Source: Chrysaora quinquecirrha (taxonomy: Eukaryota > Cnidaria > Scyphozoa > Semaeostomeae > Pelagiidae). From it: DNA of 64,000 nt. The notes beneath the pieces were generated by a model that was not told the DNA's origin, did no database searches, and worked only from the letters and a program-made list of their open reading frames with translations. The stretch's first letter is position 1. Every line of letters begins with the position of its first letter. Positions 39,810 to 51,500 of the stretch are shown piece by piece. A program made the position numbers and the translations under genes. The DNA is taken from the NCBI GenBank assembly GCA_014526335.1, contig JACTAT010000042.1, forward strand, positions 1,040,510-1,104,509, written 5' to 3'.

Positions 39810-42800
39810 TCAACTCTTGTCATTGGAAAAATCATGCGACGTCGAATAGGCCAACTGCCTGATGACTCTTTTAGTGGGGAAATTTTGTCAGCGTCCATTA
39901 GGCACATTTCTTATCAACTCTTGTCATTGGGAAAATCATGCGACGTCCAATAAGCCAACTGCCTGTTAACTCTTGTTGTGGGGAAGTTTTGTCAGCGTCC
40001 ATCCGGCACATTTCTTATCAACTATTGTCATTGGGAAAATCATGCGACGTCCAATAGGCCAGCTGCCTGTTGACTCTTGTTGTGGGGAAATTTTGTCGGC
40101 GTCCATTAGGCACATTTCTAATCAACTCTTTTCATTGGGAAAATCATTCGACGTCCAATAAGCAACCTGCCTATTGACTCTTATTGTGGGGAAATGTTAT
40201 CGGCGTCCATAAGGCACATTTGTTATCAACTCTTGTCATTGGGAAAATCATGCGACGTCCAATAGGCCAACTGCCTGTTGACTCTTGTTGTGGGGATATT
40301 TTGTCGGCGTCCATTAGGCACATTTCTTATCAACTCTTATCATTGGCAAAATCATGCGACGTCGAATAGGCCAACTGCCTGATGACTCTTGTTGTGGGGA
40401 AATTTTGTCGGCGTCCATTAGGCACATTTCTTATCAACTCTTGTCGTTGGAAAAATCATGCGACGTCGAATAGGAAAACGGCCTGTTGACTCTTGTTGTG
40501 GGGAAATTTTGTCGGAGTCCATTAGCCACATTTCTTATCAACTCCTTTCCTTGGCACAATCATGCGACGTCCAATTGGCCAACTGCCTGATGACTCTTGT
40601 TGTGGGGAAGTTTTGTCAGCGTCCATTAGGCACATTTCTTATCCACTCTTTTCATTGGCAAAATCATGCGACGTCGAATAGGCCAACTGCCTGATGACTC
40701 TTGTTGTGGGGAAATTTTGTCGGCGTCCATTAGGCACAATTCTTATCAACTCTTGTCGTTGGAAAAATCATGCGACGTCGAATTGGAAAGCGGCCTGTTG
40801 ACTCTTGTTGTGGGGAAATTTTGTCGGCGTCCATTAGCCACATTTCCTATCAACTCCTTTCCTTGGAAAAATCATGCGACGTCCAATAGGCCAACTGCCT
40901 GTTAACTCTTGTTGTGGGGAAGTTTTGTCAGCGTCCATCAGGCACATTTCTTATCAACTATTGTCATTGGGAAAATCATGCAACGTCCAATAGGCCAACT
41001 GCCTGTTGACTCTTGTTGTGGGGAAATTTTGTCGGCGTCCATTAGGCACATTTCTTATCAACTCTTTTCATTGGGAAAATCATGCGACGTCCAATAAGCC
41101 AACTGCCTGTTAACTCTTGTTGTGGGGAAGTTTTGTCAGCGTCCATCCGGCACATTTCTTATCAACTATTGTCATTGGGAAAATCATGCGACGTCCAATA
41201 GGCCAACTGCCTGTTGACTCTTGTTGTGGGGAAATTTTGTCGGCGTCCATTAGGCACATTTCTTATCAACTCTTTTCATTGGGAAAATCATTCGACGTCC
41301 AATAAGCCAACTGCCTATTGACTCTTATTGTGGGGAAATGTTGTCGGCGTCCATAAGGCACATTTGTTATCAACTCTTGTCATGGGAAAATCATGCGACG
41401 TCCAATAGGGCAACTGCCTGTTGACTCTTGTTGTGGGGATATTTTGTCGGCGTCCATTAGGCACATTTCTTCTCAACTCTTTTCATTGGCAAAATCATGC
41501 GACGTCGAATAGGCCAACTGCCTGATGACTCTTGTTGTGGGGAAATTTTGTCGGCGTCCATTAGGCACATTTCTTATCAACTCTTGTCGTTGGAAAAATC
41601 ATGCGACGTCGAATAGGAAAACGGCCTGTTGACTCTTGTTGTGGGGAAATTTTGTCGGCGTCAATTAGGCACATTTCTTATCAACTCTTGTCATTGGAAA
41701 AATCATGCGAGGTCCAATAAGCCAACTGCCTGTTGACTCTTGTTGTGGGGAAATTATGTCAGCGTCCATCAGGAACATTTCTTATCAACTATTGTCATTG
41801 GGAAAATCATGCAACGTCCAATAGGCCAACTGCCTGTTGACTCTTGTTGTGGGGAAATTTTGTCGGCGTCCATTAGGCACATTTCTTATCAACTCTTTTC
41901 ATTGGGAAAATCATTCGACGTCCAATAAGCAACCGGCCTATTGACTCTTATGGTTGGGAAATTTTGTCGGCGTCCATTAGGCACAATTCTGATAAACCTT
42001 TTTCACTGGGAAAATCATGCGACTTCCAATAGGCAAACTATCTGTTGCTCTTGTTGCAGGGAAGTGTTGTCGACGTCCATTATAGGCACATTTCTTATCA
42101 ACTCTTGTCGTTGGAAAAATCATGCGACGTCCAATAGGCCAACTGCCTATTGGCTCTTATTATGGGAAAATCTTGTCGGCGTCCATGAGGCACATTTCTT
42201 ATCAACTCTTTTCATTGGGAAAATCATTCGACGTCCAATAATCAACCGGCCTATTGACTCTTATTGTTGGGAAATTTTTTCGGCATCCATTAGGCACAAT
42301 TCTGATAAACCTTTTTCACTGGGAAAATCATGCGACTTCCAATAGGCAAACTATCTGTTGCTCTTGTTGTAGGGAAGTGTTGTCGACGTCCATTATAGGC
42401 ACATTTCTTATCAACTCTTGTCGTTGAAAAAATCATGCGACGTCCAATAGGCCAACTGCCTATTGGCTCTTATTGTGGGAAAATCTTGTCGGCGTCCATA
42501 AGGCACCTCTCTTATCGACTCTTTTCATTGGGAATATCATGCAACGTCTAAGAGGGAACTTGCTTGTTGACTCTTGTTGTGGGGAAATTTTGTCGGCGTC
42601 CATTATAGGCACATTTCATATCATCTCTTGTCATTGGCAAAATCATTCGACGTCCAATAAGCAACCTGCCTATTGGCTCTTGTTTTGGTGAAATTTTTTC
42701 GACGTCCATTATAGGCACATTTCTTATCAACTCTTGTCATTGGGAAAATCATTCGACGTCCTAGAGGCAAACTGACTGTTGATTCTTGTTGTAGTGAAAA

Positions 42801-45800
42801 ATTTTTGGCGTCTATTTGGCACATTTCTTATCAACTCTTGCCGTTGGGAAAATCATGCGACGCTCGAGAGGCAACCTGCCTATTTACTCTTGTTGTAGGG
42901 AAATATTGTCGGCTTCCATTAGGCACATTTCTTATCAACTTCATTCATAGGGAAAATCATGCGACCTCCAATAGGCCAACTGCCTGTTGACTCATGCTCA
43001 GGAAAAGTTTTGTCAGCGTCCATCAGGCACCTCTCTTATCGACTCTTTTCATTGGGAAAATCATGCGATGTCCAATAGGAAAACTGCCGGTTAACTCTTG
43101 CTGTGGGGAAATATTGTCAGCGTCCATTAGGCACATTTCTTATCAACTCTTGTCATTGGAAAAATCATGCGACGTCCAATAAGGCAACTGCCTGTTGACT
43201 CTTGTTGTGGGGCAATTATGTCAGCGTCCATTAGGCACATTTCTTATCAACTTTTGTCATTGGGAAAATCATGCGACGTCCAATAAGCCAACTGCCTGTT
43301 AACTCTTGTTGTGGGGAAGTTTTGTCAGCGTCCATCAGGCACATTTCTTATCAACTATTGTCATTGGGAAAATCATGCAACGTCCAATAGGCCAACTGCC
43401 TGTTGACTCTTGTTGTGGGGAAATTTTGTCGGCGTCCATTAGGCACATTTCTTATCAACTCTTTTCATTGGGAAAATCATGCGACGTCCAATAAGCCAAC
43501 TGCCTGTTAACTCTTGTTGTGGGGAAGTTTTGTCAGCGTCCATCCGGCACATTTCTTATCAACTATTGTCATTGGGAAAATCATGCGACGTCCAATAGGC
43601 CAACTGCCTGTTGACTCTTGTTGTGGGGAAATTTTTTCGGCGTCCATTAGGCACATTTCTTATCAACTCTTTTCATTGGGAAAATCATTCGACGTCCAAT
43701 TAGCAACCTGCCTATTGACTCTTATTGTGGGGAAATGTTGTCGGCGTCCATAAGGCACATTTGTTATCAACTCTTGTCATTGGGAAAATCATGCGACGTC
43801 CAATAGGCCAACTGCCTGTTGACTCTTGTTGTGGGGATATTTTGTCGGCGTCCATTAGGCACATTTCTTCTCAACTCTTTTCATTGGCAAAATCATGCGA
43901 CGTCGAATAGGCCAACTGCCTGATGACTCTTGTTGTGGGGAAATTTTGTCGGCGTCCATTAGGCACATTTCTTATCAACTCTTGTCGTTGGAAAAATCAT
44001 GCGACGTCGAATAGGAAAACGGCCTGTTGACTCTTGTTGTGGGGAAATTTTGTCGGCGTCAATTAGGCACATTTCTTATCAACTCTTGTCATTGGAAAAA
44101 TCATGCGAGGTCCAATAAGCCAACTGCCTGTTGACTCTTGTTGTGGGGAAATTATGTCAGCGTCCATCAGGAACATTTCTTATCAACTATTGTCATTGGG
44201 AAAATCATACAACGTCCAATAGGCCAACTGCCTGTTGACTCTTGTTGTGGGGAAATTTTGTCGGCGTCCATTAGGCACATTTCTTATCAACTCTTTTCAT
44301 TGGGAAAATCATTCGACGTCCAATAAGCAACCGGCCTATTGACTCTTATGGTTGGGAAATTTTGTCGGCGTCCATTAGGCACAATTCTGATAAACCTTTT
44401 TCACTGGGAAAATCATGCGACTTCCAATAGGCAAACTATCTGTTGCTCTTGTTGCAGGGAAGTGTTGTCGACGTCCATTATAGGCACATTTCTTATCAAC
44501 TCTTGTCGTTGGAAAAATCATGCGACGTCCAATTGGCCAACTGCCTATTGGCTCTTCTTATGGGAAAATCTTGTCGGCGTCCATGAGGCACATTTCTTAT
44601 CAACTCTTTTCATTGGGAAAATCATTCGACGTCCAATAATCAACCGGCCTATTGACTCTTATATTGTTGGGAAATTTTTTCGGCATCCATTAGGCACAAT
44701 TCTGATAAACCTTTTTCACTGGGAAAATCATGCGACTACCAATAGGCAAACTATCTGTTGCTCTTGTTGTAGGGAAGTGTTGTCGACGTCCATTATAGGC
44801 ACATTTCTTATCAACTCTTGTCGTTGAAAAAATCATGCGACGTCCAATAGGCCAACTGCCTATTGGCTCTTATTGTGGGAAAATCTTGTCGGCGTCCATA
44901 AGGCACCTCTCTTATCGACTCTTTTCATTGGGAATATCATGCAACGTCTAAGAGGGTACTTGCTTGTTGACTCTTGTTGTGGGGAAATTTTGTCGGCGTC
45001 CATTATAGGCACATTTCATATCATCTCTTGTCATTGGCAAAATCATTCGACGTCCAATAAGCAACCTGCCTATTGACTCTTATTGTGGGGAAATTTTGTC
45101 GGCGTCCATAAGGCACATTTGTTATCAACTCTTGTCATTGGGAAAATCATGCGACGTTCAATAAGCAACCTGCCTATTGGCTCTTGTTTTGGTGAAATTT
45201 TTTCGACGTCCATTATAGGCACATTTCTTATCAACTCTTGTCATTGGGAAAATCATTCGACGTCCTAGAGGCAAACTGACTGTTGATTCTTGTTGTAGTG
45301 AAAAATTTTTGGCGTCTATTTGGCACATTTCTTATCAACTCTTGCCGTTGGGAAAATCATGCGACGCTCGAGAGGCAACCTGCCTATTTACTCTTGTTGT
45401 AGGGAAATATTGTCGGCTTCCATTAGGCACATTTCTTATCAACTTCATTCATAGGGAAAATCATGCGACCTCCAATAGGCCAACTGCCTGTTGACTCATG
45501 CTCAGGAAAAGTTTTGTCAGCGTCCATCAGGCACCTCTCTTATCGACTCTTTTCATTGGGAAAATCATGCGATGTCCAATAGGAAAACTGCCGGTTAACT
45601 CTTGCTGTGGGGAAATATTGTCAGCGTCCATTAGGCACATTTCTTATCAACTCTTGTCATTGGAAAAATCATGCGACGTCCAATAAGGCAACTGCCTGTT
45701 GACTCTTGTTGTGGGGCAATTATGTCAGCGTCCATTAGGCACATTTCTTATCAACTTTTGTCATTGGGAAAATCATGCGACGTCCAATAAGCCAACTGCC

Positions 45801-48262
45801 TGTTAACTCTTGTTGTGGGGAAGTTTTGTCAGCGTCCATCAGGCACATTTCTTATCAACTATTGTCATTGGGAAAATCATGCAACGTCCAATAGGCCAAC
45901 TGCCTGTTGACTCTTGTTGTGGGGAAATTTTGTCGGCGTCCATTAGGCACATTTCTTATCAACTCTTTTCATTGGGAAAATCATTCGACGTACAATAAGC
46001 AACCTGCCTATTGACTCTTATTGTGGGGAAATTTTGTCGGCGTCCATAAGGCACATTTGTTATCAACTCTTGTCATTGGGAAAATCATGCGACGTCCAAT
46101 AGGCCAACTGCCTGTTGACTCTTGTTGTGGGGAAATTTTGTCGGCGTCCATTAGGCACATTTCTTATCAACTCTTTTCATTGGCAAAATCATGCGACGTC
46201 GAATAGGCCAACTGCCTGATGACTCTTGTTGTGGGGAAATTTTGTCGGCGTCCATTGGGCACATTTCTTATCAACTCTTGTCGTTGGAAAAATCATGCGA
46301 CGTCGAATAGGCCAACTGCCTGATGACTCTTGTTGTGGGGAAATTTTGTCGGCGTCCATTAGGCACATTTCTTATCAACTCTTTTCATTGGCAAAATCAT
46401 TCGACGTCCAATAGGCCAACTGCCTGATGACTCTTGTTGTGGGGAAGTTTTGTCAGCGTCCATTAGGCACATTTCTTATCAACTATTGTCATTGGGAAAA
46501 TCATGCGACGTCCAATAGGCCAACTGCCTGTTGACTCTTGTTGTGGGGAAATTTTGTCGGCGTCCATTATAGGCACATTTCTTATCAGCTCTTGTCATTG
46601 GGAAAATCATTCGACGTCCAATGAGCAACCTGCCTATTGGCTCTTGTTTTGGTGAAATTTTATCGACGTCCACTATAGGCACATTTCTTATCAACTCTTG
46701 TCATTGGGAAAATCATTCGACGTCCTAGAGGCAAACTGACTGTTGATTCTTGTTGTAGGGAAATATTTTTGGCGTCTATTTGGCACATTTCTTATCAACT
46801 TTATTCATAGGGAAAATCATGCGACCTCCAATAGGCCAACTGCCTGTTGACTCATGCTCAGGAAAAATTTTGTCAGCGTCCATCAGGCACCTCTCTTATC
46901 GACTCTTTTCATTGGCAAAATCATGCGACGTCGAATAGGCCAACTGCCTGATGACTCTTGTTGTGGGGAGTTTTGTCAGCGTCCATTAGGCACATTTCTC
47001 ATCAACTATTGTCATTGGGAAAATCATGCGACGTCCAATAGGCCAACTGCCTGTTGACTCTTGTTGTAGGGAAGTGTTGTCGGCGTCCATAAGGCACATT
47101 TGTTATCAACTCTTGTCATTGGGAAAATCATGCGACGTCCAATAAGCAACCTGCCTATTGGCTCTTGTTTTGGTGAAATTTTTTCGACGTCCACTATAGG
47201 CACATTTCTTATCAACTCTTTTCATTGGGAAAATCATTCGACGTCCTAGAGGCAAACTGACTGTTGATTCTTGTTGTAGGGAAATATTTTTGGCCTCTAT
47301 TTGGCACATTTCTTATCAACTCTTGCTGTTGGGAAAATCATGCGAAGCTCGAGAGGCAACCTGCCTATTTATTCTTGTTGTAGGGAAATATTGTCGGCTT
47401 CCATTAGGCACATTTCTTATCAACTTTATTCATAGGGAAAATCATGCGACTTCCAATAGGCAAACTATCTGTGGCTCTTGTTGTAAGGAAGTGTTGTCGA
47501 CGTCCATTATAGGCACATTTCTTATCAACTCTTGTCATTGGGAAAATCATTCGACGTCCAAAGAGCAACCTGCCTATTGACTCTTATTGTGGGGAAATTT
47601 TGTCGGCGTCCATTATATGCACATTTCTTATCAACTCTTTTCATTGGGAAAGTCATCCGACGTCCAATAAGCAACCGGCCTATTGACTCTTATTGTTGGG
47701 AAATTTTGTCGGCGTCCATTAGGCACAATTCTGATAAACCTTTTTCACTGGGAAAATCATGCGACTTCCAATAGGCAAACTATCTGTTGCTCTTGTTGTA
47801 GGGAAGTGTTGTCGACGTCCATTATAGGCACATTTCTTATCAACTCTTGTCGTTGGAAAAATCATGCGACGTCCAATAGGCCAACTGCCATTTGGCTCTT
47901 ATTGTGGGAAAATCTTGTCGGCGTCCATAAGGCACATTTCTTATCAACTCTTGTCATTGGGAAAATCATGCCACGTCCAATAGGCCAACTGCCTATTGGC
48001 TCTTATTGTGGGAAAATCTTGTCGGCGTCCATAAGGCACCTCTCTTATCGACTCTTTTCATTGGGAATATCATGCAACGTCTAAGAGGGAACTTGCTTGT
48101 TGACTCTTGTTGTGGGGAAATTTTGTCGGCGTCCATTAGGCACATTTCTTATCAACTCTTGTCGTTCGAAAAATCATGCGACCTCGAATAGGCAAACGGC
48201 CTGTTGACTCTTGTTGTGGATATACTGTCGGCTTCCATTAGGCACATTTCATTGGGAAAATC
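39810..48262. repeat. Satellite B array 2, 104-bp monomer
   Basis: About 81 units of the same 104-bp family as at 14.2-20.0 kb but of a distinct subfamily: GTCATTGGG largely replaces GTCGTTGGG, and CAATAGGCCAACTGCCTGTTG replaces CAATAGGCAAACTGCCTATTG. A large higher-order unit repeats: identical blocks start at 40909, 43306 and 45810 (2397 and 2504 bp, 23 and 24 monomers); 41740 and 44138 as well as 41941 and 44339 are 2398 bp apart, while 42805 and 45309 are 2504 bp apart, so one extra monomer was added in the second copy. The third copy is rearranged. Repeated short ORFs on both strands are shadows of the repeat. Confidence 0.98.
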
Positions 48263-48580
48263 AATATTTGCCAAAGTGCTTTTTATTTTTCTAACACTTG
48301 AATGGTTTTGAAAATGGCTTATTATTTCTCTCATTGATAAGTCTTCATTACTTGTTGCAGAATTGCCTTCATCTCGAACTTGGCAAATGCTTACAAAATG
48401 ATCATTCATGATTTCTGCCACTGACTTTGGGTCACTAATCAGACAATCGATTTCAGAAATAGTTATTTCTGAATCAGAGTTACCTTTGCTAAAAAAGTAT
48501 GGCTTTAGTTTCTTCCAAAAACTTTTAGGATCTAAATTTCCGTCTTTACAGATCTTAGTGAAGTAATCTGATTTCAGACG
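48263..48580 (-). mobile_element. Non-LTR retrotransposon (LINE) fragment, linker between endonuclease and reverse transcriptase
   Basis: On the minus strand from about 48580 to 48263 one frame is open throughout and reads like the segment just ahead of the reverse transcriptase in jockey/CR1/L2-type LINEs: KSDYFTKICKDGN, DPKSFWKKLKPYF, then an ITISEID block, a run ending VAEIMNDHFVSIC, and a final HSSVRKIK. Only about 105 codons survive; neither the endonuclease nor the catalytic reverse transcriptase core is present. It lies precisely between the last satellite B monomer and the first satellite C monomer, and its right end shares TTTGT with the C unit. I am sure it is foreign to the satellites; the LINE family assignment is from the linker motifs only. 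Confidence 0.72.
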
Positions 48581-51500
48581 TTTGTCAAGTGGCTTTGAGC
48601 ATAAGCGCTTAGCATAGCTCTATTATCAAAGACCTTTCAGCTCTCATAACAAATATTTCAACCCAATGATTTCTGCTATGTCTCGTGCGCTAGTTAAGTG
48701 TTTGCTATTGGGGTCAAGCTTTGTCAAGTGGCTTTGAGCATAAGCGCTTAGCATAGCTCTATTATCAATGACCTTTCAGCTTTTATAACATATATTTCAA
48801 CCCAATGATTTCAGCTACGTCCCGTGCGCTAGTTAGGTGTTTGCTATGGGGGCCAAGCTTTGTAAAATGGCTTGAGCATAAGTGCTTAGCATACCTCTAT
48901 TATCAATGACCTTTCAGCTCTTATAACATATATTTCAACCCAATGATTTCTGCTAAGTCACATGCTCTAGTTAAGTGTTTGCTATGGGGTCCAGCTTTGT
49001 AAAATAGCTTTGAAAATAAGCGCTTAGCATAGCTCTATTATCAAAGACCTTTCAGCTCTTATAACATATATTTCAACCTAAATGACTTCTGCCAAGTCTC
49101 GTGCGCTAGTTAGTGTTTGCTATTGGTGCCCAGCTTTGTAAAATGGCTTTGAGTGTAAGCATTTAGCATAGCTCTATTATCAAAGACCTTTCAGCTCTTA
49201 TAACATACATTTAAACACAGTGATTTCTGCTACGTCCCGTGCGCTAGTTAGTGTTTGCTATTGGTGCCCAGCTTTGTAAAATGGCTTTGAGCGTAAGCAT
49301 TTAGCATAGCTCTATTATCAAAGACCTTTCAGCTCTTATAACATACACTTCAACCCAATGACTTCTGCCAAGTCTCGTGCGCTAGTTAGTGTTTGCTATG
49401 GGTGCCCAGCTTTTGTAAAATGGCTTTGAGCATACGCGCTTAGCAAAGCTCTATTATCAAAGACCATTCAGCTCGTATAACATACACTTCAACCCAATGA
49501 CTTCTGCCAAGTCTCGTGCGCTAGTTAGTGTTTGCTATGGGTGTCCAGCTTTGTAAAATGGCTTTGAGCATACGCGCTTAGCAAAGCTCTATTATCAAAG
49601 ACCATTCAGCTCGTATAACATACACTTCAACCCAATGACTTCAGCCAAGTCTCGTGCGCTAGTTAGTGTTTGCTATGGGGGCCCAGCTTTGTAAAGTGGC
49701 TTTGGGCGTAAGCGCTTAGCATAGCACTATTATCAATGACCTTTCAGCTCTTATAACATATATTTCAACCCAATGATTTCTGCTACGTCCTCTGAGCTAG
49801 TTAGTGTTTGCTATGGGGGCTCAGCTTTGTAAAATAGCTTTGAGCGTAAGCGCTTAGCTTAGCTCTATTATCAATGACCTTTCAGCTCTTATAACATATA
49901 TTTCAACCCAATGATTTCTGCTACGTCCTATGCGCTACTTAAGTGTTTGCTATAGGGACTAAGCTTTGTAAAGTGGCTTTGAGCGTAAGGGCTTAGCATA
50001 GCTCTATTATCAATGACCTTTCAGCTCTTATAACATATATTTCAACCCAATGATTTCTGCTACGTCCCGTGCGCTAGTTAAGTGTTTGCTATGGGGGCCA
50101 AGCTTTCTAAAGTGGCTTTGAGCGTAAGGGCTTAGCATAGCACTATTATCAATGACCTTTCAGCTCTTATAACATATATTTCAACCCAATGATTTCTGCT
50201 ACGTCCTCTGAGCTAGTTAGTGTTTGCTATGGGGGCCCAGCTTTGTAAAATGGCTTTGAGCATGAGCGCTTAGCATAGCTCTATTATCAATGACCTTTCA
50301 GGTCTTATAACATATATTTCAACCCAATGATTTCAGCTACGTCCCGTGCGCTAGTTAAGTGTTTGCTATGGGTGCCCAGCTTTGTAAAATGGCTTTGAGC
50401 GTAAGAGCTTAGCATAGCTCTATTATCAAAGACTGTTCAGCTCTTATAACATATATTTCAACCCAATGATTTCGGCAAAGTCCCGTGCGCTAGTTAGTGT
50501 TTGCTATGGGGGCCCAGCTTTGTAAAGTTGCTTTGAGCGTATGCACTTAGCATAGATCTTTTATTAAAGACCGTTCAGCTCTTATAACATATATTTCAAC
50601 CCAATGATTTCTGCTAAGTCCCATGCGCTAGTTAAGTGTTTGCTTTGGGTGTCCAGCTTTGTAAAATGGCTTTGAGCGTAATGGCTTAGCATAGTTCTAT
50701 TATCAATGACCTTTCAGCTCTTATAACACATATTTCAACCCAATGATTTCTGCTACGTCCCATGCGCTAGTTAAGTGTTTGTTATGGGGGCCCAGCTTTG
50801 TAAAATGGCTTTGAGCGTAAGGGCTTAGCATAGTTCTATTATCAATGACCTTTCAGCTCTTATAAATTATGTTTTAACCCAATGATTTCTGCTTAGTCCC
50901 GTGCGCTAGTTAAGTGTTTGCTATGGGGGCCCAGCTTTGTAAATTGGCTTTGAGCGTAAGGGCTTAGCATAGCTCTATTATCAATGACCTTTCAGCTCTT
51001 AAAACATATAATTCAACCCAATGATTTCTGCTACATCCTATGCGCTAGTTAAGTGTTTGCTAAGGGGGCCCAGCTTTGTAAAGTTGCTTTGAGCGTAAGC
51101 GCTTAGAATAGCACTATTATAAATTACCTTTCAGATCTTATAACATATATTTCAACCCAATGATTTCTGCTACGTCCCATGCATTAGTTAAGTGTTTGCT
51201 ATGGGGCACAGCTTTGTAAAGAGGCTTTGAGCGTAAGGGCTTAGCAAAGCTCTATTATCAATGATTTTTCAGCTCTCATAACATATGTTTCAAACCCAAT
51301 GATTTCTGCTACGTCCCGTGCGCTAGTTAGTGTTTGCTATGGAGGCACAGCTTTGTAAAGTTGCTTTGAGCGTAAGGGCTTAGCATAAATCTATTATCAA
51401 TGAACTTTCAACTCTTATAACATATATTTAAACCCAATGATTTCTGCTAAGTCTCGTGCGCTAGTTAGTGTTTGCTATTGGGGCTCTGCTTTGTAAAGTT

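Noticed and set aside
39973..48191. Many 60-160 codon ORFs in satellite B array 2
   Set aside because: Same reason; their lengths follow indels in the monomers. The longest (44339-44827) simply crosses several units without meeting a stop.
14206..48262. CENP-B-box-like word TCGTTGGGAAAA in satellite B
   Set aside because: It resembles the middle of the mammalian box but lacks the required TTCG start (it is GTCG) and the CGGG end, so it does not meet the core motif.
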